Part shown: positions 12,463 through 24,900 of the stretch, in pieces
Position numbering within the stretch: the stretch's first letter is position 1
How the letters are laid out: every line of letters begins with the position of its first letter
DNA from: Welwitschia mirabilis
Lineage: Eukaryota; Gnetophyta; Gnetopsida; Welwitschiales
Direction of reading: 5' to 3'
DNA length: 56,363 bases
Assembly (NCBI GenBank): GCA_051453625.1
Contig: JBOZIK010000001.1
Coordinates: 217,355,169-217,411,531, forward strand
Made by a program: the position numbers and the translations under genes
The notes under the pieces: model-generated
Database searches by the model: none
Seen by the model: the letters and a program-made list of their open reading frames with translations, nothing else
What the model was told of the DNA's origin: nothing

Positions 12463-15400
12463 TATGATAAAGTTATAATAAAGCCTATTTATCTATTTAT
12501 TTATTTTATTTGTACATAAAATCATAGTTCTAGTTGGGCATTGTAATTTAGTTACTTTTGAATTTTCGTTGTTTTTTAAGTTACTAATTAAATAGTGTTT
12601 TTTCCCTACCTTGCACTCACATCTTCTCTTTCTCTATGCTCTTATAAAAAAAAGCATTAGTCTCTATAATTAGATAGACATTCACGACATTCATCATAAG
12701 ATTTCCATAAAGGGCTATATGGTTGGAAATTTCATGCATTTTTAAGGTTGCATTAAAATTCATGAAATTTCTTAAATTATCTCTCAAGGTAACATGTCAT
12801 TAACTCTTGTGAAATATTCTTATTATACAAATCCTATTCTTCTATTACCAAGTTCATAATCAAAGTATAATGAGGCTAGTGAAAATTCCTACATGTCATA
12901 AAAGAATAAAGTATATCAAATTTAATTTTTTTTGTAGATAATTCTAATTAAACTACATCAAGAAATAAATTTTAATCTATACCATTTATTTGTACTTTAA
13001 GTTTTACTATTTGATTTTTGATAGTATTATAAGGGATAATTAAAAAGATAATATCAAATGCATTAAGTTAGGATAGAGTAAGTAGATTTAAGGGATGTAA
13101 GAGTTCATTTTCATGTGTCTTTCATAATAAACTATCATCAAATAATTAAAGTATTATGGCAATGATAAGGATAATAAAATAGTAGAAATATATAATCTGT
13201 GATATAGAAACAATAATATTAACTTAAAAATATTTTAAAATAAAGTAAATAATAACATAAAGTTAGTGAGACTAATATCACAAAATGTGTTTACATGATG
13301 ACATTAGAATATTTGTAATCGATAAATTTTTAAAGAATTTTAAATGTTTAAATAAAACTTATATAGTGGTATAATTTCATAAAGAATTCTTTATCAATTT
13401 AAAGATGTAGATCTTAAAAATATCTCTCTAATAATACTTAATTCATGAAAAAGTAGTTTTATAGTGTAAATGATAATTATAAGAGGATATTAATTTATTT
13501 AAGAAAGTGTTGAGATATGGTTAAAAGACTTTAACATTAGAATTATAAAAAAATGCTATGATAAAAAGATTTAATTAAAAAATATTAAAAATACTCTAGT
13601 GCCATTAATATTAAAATAAACTATTAAAAATCAAGGAATAAAATTTAACATATAAAAAGATAATTTTCCCAAAAAAATACATTATGCGAAAACTAGCAGG
13701 AAAGTTACAGAAAAAGGTTATAAAGAACATATCAAGGGAAACTTATTAGAATCTAATAGAAATAAAGATAAAGAAGAAGACAAGAAAGATACCATTTAAG
13801 AGAATGACATGTCAAAGTAACATAAAGAGAATAAAAGTACACATTAAAAAATAAAGATAAGATAGAAGAATACTTAAAATGGAAAACAAGATGAGGAACT
13901 ATCCAACTAATATGGTAGCATTATATCATAACATAAGAAATATTTTCATTACAAATAATAACATGTTTTACAAAAGTAAAAAAGTCAAATTTTATGCTAG
14001 AAACATAGAAAATATTCAATTTGAAATAATAAATAAGATTACCCTTTAAATTCCTATAAAAATTCATGATTAGAAGTAACACATAAATAAACAAAGCGAA
14101 GAGAAAGAGAAAATGTTAGAAAAGGAACAATATGCTACTAATTGTAAATTGTGATTTGATTTTCTTCACTTTTCTTTTATGAATAAGAGATAAAGGTAAG
14201 TTTTATTTTTACTTCTCATTAATGTGTAACATAATAAATGATAGATTCAAAAATTAGTATAACACCATTAAAGATAGATTCATGAAAGTGAATTTTGAGG
14301 TCAAAAAGTAGAGAATTTAATACAAGGACCAATCATAGGATTTGTAATCAGTAATAAATGCTAAATATTTTTCTTAATTAAACAATATCTACAAAACCAA
14401 TTTCATGTGTAGTAGCATAGTAATTTTAGTAACAATGTTAGCATAAAGAAATCAAGTAAAATTTATACATATTTATTGATTAGGAATGCAAGTTATATTA
14501 ATTCTAACTTTGTAGGAAATATTTCATTTAACATATAATAATATAAAATAAAAAGATTAAATGTAACTATGAAATTACTAGTTAATTCATCCAAAGTGAT
14601 GTGGTATAGATCTTTACTTTTCTAAGATGTTAAGTCATAAGATTACTTTGGAAATGTTACAAGAGCTCTTAAAAATTTTTGTGTCCATCATTAAGTATAG
14701 TTCGAAGTAATTGAATAATCTATGTTACACATGATGATCTCCATGCCTCTAACAAAGTCACTAATGATTGACAAACATTTATAGTTTAAATGAGTATTGG
14801 TCTATCTTATTTGAGCATCGAGACATGACCCAAAACTATCTAGATCTCATTGGATACTATTCTTTCTTAGAGTGTGTTTTCTATCACTTTAGTTCAAACT
14901 AATCAAGCCTTCTTATGCCTCTTGCATTAGTTTATGGAGAAGTTCTTTTCCATTTTTTGATTTCAAGGAAATAAGAATTTTTATGAGGCTTCAATGACAT
15001 ACAATATTTATTTGGTTTTCCATTCTGCTTTATTTCTTTTAAAATAAAGAGAAGCACAAATCATTTATAGACTTACTATTTATTTGTATTTATTTATTCT
15101 AGATTTTTTATTTTCCTTTTTAATCCTTGTGTTTTTGTGTGCTTGAATATGGAAAAATTTTACATTTATTTTTTTTACTTCTTAGTTCTTTAAAATAATT
15201 CTCTCTCTATTTTCTCATAGGATATCTTTATGACATAGTCATTAGTTTATTGAATTATCAAATCTAATCACTATGTATATGGAGGACTTGATTTTTCTTT
15301 TATTTAAGGGAATCAAACCATGGTATAATCCCAAATCAACCTTATTAATAAGAATTTTAATACAATGTGTAAACTGAAGCATGCCCTATATTACATTTTA

Positions 15401-16006
15401 GGTAATTTAACATGCATAACAATTGATATATGACATAATACTAGCACTATTGAATTCTTACACTTTTTTTCTTTTGTAATTTTAAAATCACATCATTTTA
15501 TAATATACTATTTGATTCTTGTAAATTCACTTTTAAAGGATATTTCTAAATATTTAACAATATGCTACATAGCAACGAGAAAAGATTTCATTATTTGGAG
15601 GAATGCTTTCTTATGCATGTGATGTAAGAACATCTATTGTAGGGTTGCTAGCATAATTCTTTTTCTTGTTTAAGAATCTTAACTAAGAGATTATTCAAAA
15701 GTATAAGGCATTAGAACTCTAGAATTTTCCTTTTAGAAGTCTTACAATAATAAGTACGAATTGGATACATGAATATAGACTAAAGATAATCTACACATGT
15801 TAAGATTAGAACGTAAGAATTTGAATAACTAGTAATTTATAAACATAGGTTAAATCAAATCCAAGACTTTGAAGCTCTAATAACTTATAAACATAGTTAA
15901 ACTACCATTACTATGTTCTAGGCACATTTGCAACAATAATAAAATAAAAGTTATGAATATGCCTTTTTAATGGTTGAAACAATAGATTTGAAATGATGAG
16001 CTTATT

Positions 16007-16950
16007 TGCCCCATTACCATCACAACAAAATGCATGACTTAGGTAGAAACTAAAACCCTTTATATTTATCCACTTGCTCTTATGTATACTAATTTCTTAA
16101 CACTCTAAAATTAGCTCCTACAAATTCCCATTATTATATGTAAGAGAATCCAATTATTAATTCTAAAAAAACTCTCTTACTATATCCCTCTTATGCACTA
16201 AAAATATTCACCCTATTACATATAAATAAACATATTTTCTTACATATATTACAAGAATATAACTACCTTTTTTTCATAATAGTATTTATCCTTATATGAT
16301 TCTTTTGCATTATATGTGTTTTGTTAAAAAATAAGTTTGTTTTTCCAATCAAAATTAAAAAAAAAAGGCTTGTTCTTAAGTGCAAAGAAGTAACACTATA
16401 ACATAAGAAGCTTTACTAGAACATTTCAACTTTACATATGGACATAAGCTCTTCCTGTAAACTATTGGATCCTTCTCTTTATCATGCATTAGATCATCCA
16501 TAGATGATCCATATTTCATGATATTCATGTCATTAAAGACAAGGAAAATGTTATGCTTTCATGGCATTCCTTCTTATTATGTCTTGAAGCATGTTCTCAT
16601 ACTTCAACATAGTCCTCAAATAAGATTTTTCTTACTAGAGTGTGTATTCTTTAGTAACTATCATTTCTTACAAAAGAGATTTTCTTACTTGTTTTCTATT
16701 TCCTTGAATGCTTGTAATTTTTCTTCATCTTATTACTAATAACTTAAATAATACTACTACATAGTAAATCTTTGGTACCAATTGTTGGACCCATTACCAT
16801 CACACCAAAAGTTATGAATTAAATAAAATTAAAGCCCTATATATTTATCAATTTACTCTTAATTAGAATAATTTATTAATAATGTAAAGACATAACTAAC
16901 AAACATCTTAATTATAGCAAACAAGATTCTAGATTTATAGGACCTTTGAA
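16007..16950 (-). mobile_element. TRIM-like miniature LTR element, copy 2
   Basis: This is the counterpart of the element at 7018-7960. The left repeat starts at about 16007 (tgccccattaccatcacaa), and the right repeat starts at 16783 (tgttggacccattaccatc). The primer-site-like decamer at 16771-16780 is tttggtacca, so one more position has decayed here. It occupies the same place in the ~9-kb unit as in copies 0 and 1, so the insertion predates amplification of the unit. Confidence 0.45.
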
Positions 16951-18394
16951 AATGTCAAGGAAGATTAAACATTCATCTTATTAAGTTATTCTTTCTATGA
17001 GTTTAATACTTAGACATGAGAAGTCATGCATTATGACCCTATTCTCAAGGCTAAAATGATGTTTCTTGATCTTAATATTTCATTTTATTTTAGCTCATCT
17101 GATATTCTTGTGATGTGTGAGATCATCTTGAACACCCATCCAAGATTTACTTCATTTTAATAAATAAAATCCAAATAAGGTAGTTCATTTATACCTTATT
17201 GATGCATCTTATGTTATCATTACTTTGTTAATTAATCTAGAAAATATATTATTCTGTTTCTTGTTTGAGTTTATTTCTTTGTTAATTAAAGACTCTTTCC
17301 TATAATTGTTTATTATTCTTTCTTATTAATTTTAGTTCCATTTAAGAGAAATTACCTATCAATTAAAGTAAGCTCTAATGTTTGAAACCTAATAAAAAAG
17401 TGAAATTACTTTTTTTTCAAACTCTCTTGCTTGACTTTGTATTTGAAAATAGTATTAGAGAATTTAGAGTATCCCTTGATGTGATACTTTAGAGCTTCTT
17501 GGTGAATTCTTAAGAACATTTTTCTTGTTATTCTTTTTACACATTGCATGCATTTTTTACACTTTGTTGTTTGTTTTTAAAATTTTTCTTATTATATTTT
17601 TTAAAAAAGATTATAAAATTTTTATTTTTCATACTTCTATTAAAAAATAAATATAGGACTAAAGTCCTATTTTGAAGGTAGAATAATGTTCCTATAAATT
17701 TATGGCTATTAGTCTTATTCTCTAAAAAGAGGTCTTTTAAGATTTAGAAAAAAACATTTATAAAGAAAGAAAATATTTCATTACAAGGAGAGGGATTATT
17801 TAAAACACTATTTTGGTTATAGGATTATACCCTATGCTCCTATTTGTTGATTGCCTCTTCTATCTACCTTAAACCTTGTGTCTTCTTCTCTACTCAATTA
17901 TTTCAAAGAGATTGATAACCTTTCCATTCTATGTTATTCTTCCATAGTGTCATTCATAGGCAAGGAATTTCATTATAGATCTACATCTTATCACCTTTTA
18001 AATAGACCTATCATTGGTCTTATTCCTATCATAAACCACATGTCCCTACCATAATTACATTTAGAGATGGGGGTTTACTTTGTTGATTTGCATCTTACCA
18101 CCTTTATGAAAGATCTATTATTGATCTTGATTCTCTAAATAGGTGATAAAATAGCCTTTCTTTAGGTGTTTTTGATGCCATCCTTAGTTAATTCTTCTAT
18201 ATTTCACATAGCCATTTTTCCTAGAAACTTTAATTCTATAACTACATTTATTTTGGAATTCAATTAGGCATTCCTTATCAAGGTTCAAAATAAATAAGTT
18301 CATACAAACTATCTAACCATTTATGTTCTAGAGTAGTAACATATATTTCCAATGAAAGTTTACTATAGTCAATATTTTCATCATACTATCTTAA

Positions 18395-18625
18395 TTTAAC
18401 TTTTTTTTTTATTATCATAGACTCTTTTTTAAAGTAATAGTTAGATTCCTCTTTGCTGTAATTAGACTCGTCTTCATCATAATCATCTACAAGTGATGGT
18501 GTTACATTAGTAAGTTAATATAATTTTCCTAATGTATTAATGTTGCAAGCTAAGAAATCACTAGAGGTCTTAGATAATTCTTTGGTGTTGATTCTATTTA
18601 AATTATTTACTTTCCTCATAACTAA
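18395..18625 (-). pseudogene. counterpart of the 9426-9650 minus-strand remnant
   Basis: This is the copy-2 version of the same minus-strand frame. It keeps the acidic DEDESNYS-type segment but has a stop in the middle, a longer T-rich tract at its 3' side and no clear start. It is useful only for comparison. Function is unknown. Confidence 0.25.
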
Positions 18626-19058
18626 AATTCCTCTAGATTTTAAGATCTTTTAGATTTCTTTGAAAATGAATAGGTATCATACCTCTTAAGTAGATTCATT
18701 ACATAACTTATTCATAATCTTGTAATATTGGTTACTTTGTCATAGTATTTCTGTTACCTTGCACACATGTAACTATTATTAAGCATCTAGCTATTTATTA
18801 TGCACACATATCATTTTGCACATTGTTGAACATTCTTGTAATTTTCAAGCATTTTAAAAATATTCTAAACTATTGTGAGCTCAAGTTATGTTGAAATATG
18901 AATTAGAACATACTCAGATTTTGTTTTCTAACTCACTTAAAGATCAATTTTGACTTCTAATATAGATAGATCAAGTTAAGTTTGGAATATAAGTAAGATA
19001 CACTTAAGTATGCCAAACTCAACCCTTTTTTTCCTTGTTTTTTCTCTTTTTTTTTTCT

Positions 19059-19178
19059 NNNNNNNNNNNNNNNNNNNNNNNNNNNNNNNNNNNNNNNNNN
19101 NNNNNNNNNNNNNNNNNNNNNNNNNNNNNNNNNNNNNNNNNNNNNNNNNNNNNNNNNNCCCCCCCCCCCCCCCCCCCC
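19059..19178. other. N gap in a polypyrimidine tract followed by C20
   Basis: A 100-N gap (19059-19158) follows a T-rich run and is followed by twenty consecutive C (19159-19178). The tandem sister copy reads continuously through the equivalent place (about 10060-10115: T-rich, then ccccacccctccccc). The gap is therefore likely a homopolymer sequencing failure with little or no missing sequence. Confidence 0.6.
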
Positions 19179-22100
19179 CCTCTCCTAAATTTTAACTTGT
19201 ATACTTAAGAAACCTAAAACTTTTATTTTTAAGGTATAGAGTTATACCTTACTCTCTTCTTAAAGACATTCCACTCTTTACTAGCATTAACTCTTATTTT
19301 GTGGTATGTAAAACAAGCCTTATATGGATAGAGATCCATGTTAGGCTATGTTGCTCTTTAAGCTTACTGTATCTTCTTTAACTACCATAACTATCTATGT
19401 TAGGTCATATTAAGAGCCATGTTTCCCNNNNNNNNNNATAAAAACATCTTAGGCATACTAATGTTCAAATTTCCACACAGACTCTAGGAATTAAGGGTTT
19501 ACTAAGTGGAAATCAAAGGCACAATGGTAGGACCTACTTAAATACCATTACTAAATTAAGAAAGAGGCATCAATGTAATCATTTAAAACTTATAAATTTC
19601 AAGGTATAGGTATGTTAATAATATTGTATCCTATTCTTCTTTAAAAGGGATATGTTATTGAGATAACTATACATGATAAATAACTTTAAAATCCCACTTA
19701 TGTAATTTAAACCTCATCCTTTTATTTTTTAAGATGTAAGGATTAACTACTTAAAAGGAACATGGTTTATTATCTTGCTTAGAAGAAATACATAAAAGTA
19801 ATAAATCTTTTACTTAATTGCATTAAGTGTATTAGGTCATCACATGAAAATATATCTCATACACATGAGGATATATAACCATATTATATTTGTTATTCCT
19901 TTAGGCATGACAGTTTTGCACATTTTTAAGGACTATCTTGATTATTTATCATTTTGTTGTAGTTTAAATAGGTTATTTCATTTTTGAATGTGAGTAATAT
20001 TCCTTTCAATTTGACTAAACTATTATTTTATCATATTAATGTAGATTTGGTAATCTTTTCCTTTTTTTCCTTTTCCTTTTTTGGGGACATGTAGGTTATT
20101 CAAACTTGTAGATATGAACAATTTTCATTATAAATTAACTATATTTATAAGTTATCATCCTTTGTATTTCTCTATTTCTGTTATTATAATATAAAAGGAT
20201 AGGTTATAATACTTATTAGATTCTTTTACTCTTATGATGATGATTAGAATCATGATAAACATATGCCTTAGTCTTTAGGATAACCAAACTTAGAAATATT
20301 AATACAAACATTTCATACTAATAGTGTAGATCTATAGATTTAAAAGTGACTTATTTAACTAGAAACATGTACAATTTTATAGCTAAAATGACAAAGATGA
20401 TTATAAACTTATAATAGTAAATTAACATAAGAAGCTTATGGGTAGAAGTAAAATAAGTTATACTAATGTTATATTCTTATGAAAGACCTTCTATATCAAG
20501 AATGATTTAGAGATAAATAATCTCATTCTAAGAATGAATATTTTACACTATGAACAAAGTAAAATGTAATGATTAATTGCAAAAATGACTTATATTAAGG
20601 TAAAATGTATAGAACGTTACCCACAAAAGCAAGTTTGCAATTACTATGTTAACTTGATTAGATGTTATTTAAAAGACTTATGTTTATATAATGAAGCAAC
20701 TATTAAAAATGATATGTAATTCATTAAGGAAAGATATAATAGCGATTGTATCCTAGTATCATTTCACCAGCTTCTTCTTCTATATTGCTACTTTTAAAGT
20801 ATTACATTTTCATAAATTGAAACTAAAAAGATCTTAAGGGAAGTTCCCTAATTTCAATGTTAATAGTGGTGATAATAGGAAGAATTCTTAGAAATCATAA
20901 AATTATTCTCCTTATGAGTGACATCACTCAAAGCCAAAGATGAAATTAAACTAACATAATCTTATTCTTAAATAAAATAGTTATTCATGTTATGAATGAA
21001 AAGGATCTATTAGTGATTACTATTAGTTTTCTTGAGATAAAATCAAATCAATTCCTAATTTAGATATAGTTACTAATGATTTCAATTATTTTAACTCATG
21101 TAAATGCTATGTATCTAATGCATTTTACTTTTTTTTAAATCATGAATTTTTATGTATGTGAGAAAATATTCCTCATGATGAAACTATAATTTTTAATACT
21201 TCTTCTAAAATCACATGTTGTATAGCAATGATTACAATGATAAAGTCATAGTAAAACCTATTTATTTATTTTGCAAATAAAATCATAGTTCTAGTTGGAA
21301 ATCATAATTTAGTTACTTCTAAATTTTCATTTTTTAAGTAACTACTTAACAATGTTTTATTTTTTTTGCCTTGCACTCACGTCTTCTCTTTCTCTATGAT
21401 CCTGTAAGAAAAATCATCAGTATTTATAAAAAATTATTAAATAGACATTTATGGTACTCATCATAAGATTTTCATAAAGGACTATATGGATGGAAATTTC
21501 ATGCATTTTTAAGGTTGTATTAAAATTCATGAAATTTCTTAAATTATGACTCAAGCTAATATCTCACTAACTCTGGTGAAATATTATTATTACACAAATC
21601 CTATTCTTCTATTATCAAGTTCATAATCAAAGTACAATAAGGCTAGTAAAAATTCCTCCATATCATAAAAGAACAAAGTATATTAAATTTAATTTTTTTT
21701 GTAGATAATTCTAATCCAACTACATCAATAAATAAATTTTAATTTATACTATTTGTTTTTACTTTAAGTTTTAGTATTTGATTTTTGATAGTATTATAAG
21801 AGATAATTAAAAAGATAATACAAAATGCACCAACTTAGAATAGAATGAGTAGATTTAAGGGATGTAAGAGCTCATTTTAATGTGTCTTTCATAATAGAAT
21901 CTCATCAAATGATTAAAGTACTATTTCAATGATAAGGATAATAAAATAGTAGAAACTATATAAATTATGGTATAGAAACAATAGTATTAAATAAAGTAAG
22001 TAATAACATAAAGTTAGTGATACTAATATCACCAAAGGAGTTCACATGATGACATTAAAATATTTATAAGTGATAATTTTTAAAGAATTTTAGATGTTTA

Positions 22101-23054
22101 AATAAAATTATATGTGGTATAATTTCATAAAGAATGCTTTATTAATTTAAAGTTGTAGATCTTAACAATATCTCTCTAATGATACTTAATTCATGAAAAA
22201 GTTGTTTTATGGTGTAAATCATAATTATAAGAAGATATTAATTTATTTAAGAAAGTATTGAAAGATGGGGTAATTAGAATTATAAAAAAAGCTATAATAA
22301 AAGGATTAAAAAATATAAAATATAATTAAAAACCTTAAAAATGCTTTAGTGCCATAAATATTAAAATAAATTATTAAAAAATAAGAAATAAAATTTAACA
22401 TATAAAAAGATACTTTTCCCAAAATTAATACCAAAATATGAGCAAAAACTAGCATGAAAGTTATAGAAAAAAGGTCATTAAAAACATAAGGAAGAAAATT
22501 AGCTGGAATCTAATAGAAATAATAATAAAAAAGAAGACAAGAAAGAGACTATTCAAGAGAATGACATATGAAAGTAAAATAAAGAAAATAAAAGTACACA
22601 TTAAAAAAAAAAATTTAAGATATAAGAATACTTAAAATAAAAACAAATGAGGAACTATCCACCTAATATGGTAGCACTATACCATGACATAAAAAATATT
22701 TTCATTCCAAATAATAATATGTTTTACCAAAGTTAAAAAGTCAAATTTTATGCTAGAAACATAGCAAATATTTAACTTGAAATAATAAACAACAATACTC
22801 TTTAAATTCCTATAAATATTCATGATTAGAAGTAACACATAAATAAACAAAGTAAAGAGGAAGAGAAAATGATAGGAAAGGAATAATGTGCTACTAATTG
22901 TAAATTGTGATTTGGTTTTCTTCACTTTTCTTTTATTAATAAGAGATGAAGGTAAGTTTTATTTTTATTTCTCATAAATGCATAATATAATAAACAATTA
23001 TTTTTTCTTAATTTTTATTGGGTTAATGGTGTTGATTTGTAAGTTTTATATCTA

Positions 23055-23154
23055 NNNNNNNNNNNNNNNNNNNNNNNNNNNNNNNNNNNNNNNNNNNNNN
23101 NNNNNNNNNNNNNNNNNNNNNNNNNNNNNNNNNNNNNNNNNNNNNNNNNNNNNN
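23055..23154. other. 100-N gap inside the tandem array
   Basis: The sequence on the left is the right end of unit copy 2. The sequence on the right starts inside the last 1.7 kb of another copy. Unlike other gaps here the two flanks do not overlap, so real sequence, possibly most of a unit, is likely missing. Confidence 0.6.
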
Positions 23155-24900
23155 TTTTTTGAGTAACTAATTAATAATGTTTTTTTTTTATGTCTTTTAC
23201 TCACATCTTCTCTTTCTCTATGCTCATATAAGAAAAATCATTATTCTCTATCAAAAATTATTAAATAGAAATTCATGACACTCATCATAATATTTCCATA
23301 AAGGGCTATATGGATGGAAATTTCATGCATTTTTGAGGTTGCATTAAAATTCTTGAAATATCTTAGATTATGTCTCAAGCTAATGGGTCATTAAATCCTA
23401 TAAAATATTCTTATTAAACAAATCCTATTCTTCTATTATCGAGTTCAAATTAAAGTACAATAAGGCTAGTGAAAATTCCTACATGTCATAAAAGAATAAA
23501 GTATATCAAATTTAATGGTTTTGTAGATAATTATAATTAAAATACATCAATACATAAATTTTAATCTATACTATTTGTTTATACTTTAAGTTTTATTATT
23601 TTATTTTTGATAGTATTATAAGAGATAATTAAAAATATAATACCAAAATGCACCAACTTCAGATAGAATGAGTAGATTTAAGGGATGTAAGAGTTCATTT
23701 TCATGTGTCATTCATAATAGAATCTCATCAAATAATTAAAGTATTGTTGCAATGATAAGGATAGTAAAATAGTAGAAAATATATAAATTATCGTATCGAA
23801 ACAATAGTATTAAATTAAAAATTTTTTAAAATAAAGTAAGTAATAACATAAAGTTAGTTTAACTAATGTCATCAAAGGATTTCACATGATGACATTAAAA
23901 TATTTGTAATTGATAATTTTTTTATAATTTTAGATGTTTAAATAAAAATTATATAGTGGTATAATTTCTTAAAGAGTTCTTTGCTAATTTAAAGATGTAG
24001 ATCTCAAAAATTCTCTCTAATGATACTTAATTCATGAAAAAGTAGTTTTATGATGTAAATCATAACTCTAAGAAGATATTAATTTATTTAAGAAACTATT
24101 GAGAGAGGGGGTAAAATTCTTTAACATAAGAATTATAAAAAAAATGCTATAATAAAAAGATTAAAAAATAAAATATAATTAAAAAGCCTTAAAAACACTC
24201 TAGTGCCATTAATATTAATTTAAATTATTAAAAAATAACATATAAAAAGATACTTTTCCCAAAAAAATACAAAAAGATAAACAAAACATAGCATGAACTT
24301 TATAGAAAAAAGGTTATAAAGAACATAAGGAGGGAAATTATTTGGAATCTAATAAAAATTAAAATTAAAAATAAGAAAAGAAAGAGGCTATTTAAGAGAA
24401 TGACATATGAAAGTAACATAAAGAAAATAAAAGTACAAATTAAAAAATAAAGATTAGACACAAGAATACTTAAAATAAAACAAATATAAGGAAATATCCA
24501 ACTAATATGGTAGCATTATCCCATAACATAATAAATATTTTTATTCCAAATAATAATATGTTTTACCAAAGTGAAAAGGTCAAATTTTATGCTATAAACA
24601 TAGCAAATATTAAACTTGAAATAATAAATAACATTACCTTTTAAATTCCTATATATATTCATGATTAGAAGTAATACATAAATAAACAAAGTGAAGAGAA
24701 AGAGAAAATGATAGAAAGGAACAATGTGCTACTAATTGTAAATTTTGATTTGGTTTTCTTCACTTTTCTTTTATTAATAAAAGATGAAGGTAAGTTTTAT
24801 TTTTATTTCTCACAAATGTGTAATATAATAAACAATTATTTTTTACTTAATTTTTATGGGGTTACTGGTGTTGATTTGTATGTTTTGAGTCTAGTTTTAT
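23155..24900. repeat. ~9-kb tandem unit, partial copy 3 (right end only)
   Basis: The sequence after the N gap matches the right end of copy 2 (about 21344-23054) and of copy 1 (about 12590-14240). It begins at ttttttgagtaactaatt and ends near ggtgttgatttgtatg. Only about the last 1.7 kb of the unit is present. The truncation coincides with the gap, so the missing left 7 kb may be unassembled and not absent. After about 24900 the match to the array ends. Confidence 0.7.

Larger units (their letters stand above)
5215..14249. repeat. ~9-kb tandem unit, copy 1
   Basis: This is the first of two closely related, head-to-tail copies of a unit of about 9.03 kb. Base 5220 aligns with 14255, and the same order of landmarks recurs: the small LTR-type element, the minus-strand coding remnant, a C-rich/T-rich tract before ttttaacttgtatactta, and an A-rich right third. 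Agreement with copy 2 is roughly 90% by eye over sampled stretches. The right third (about 12600-14240) has a further partial match at 23155-24900. An N gap at 12179-12278 carries a false-looking duplication on both sides. No intact gene is visible, and both strands have frequent stops. Confidence 0.8.
14250..23054. repeat. ~9-kb tandem unit, copy 2
   Basis: This is the second closely related head-to-tail copy. It starts with the same phrase as copy 1 (aaaattagtataacacc) and ends at a 100-N gap after an aacaattattttttcttaa stretch. It is useful as an internal control: the region equivalent to 11996-12462 of copy 1 appears only once here, at about 21052-21235. Two N blocks (19059-19158 and 19428-19437) interrupt it. 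No intact gene is visible. Confidence 0.8.

Noticed and set aside
1-24900. The ~9-kb tandem unit as an integrated plant pararetrovirus
   Set aside because: The size is suggestive, but I could find no reverse transcriptase, movement-protein or coat-type motif on either strand, and the units carry a TRIM-like insertion. The sequence does not support a viral origin.
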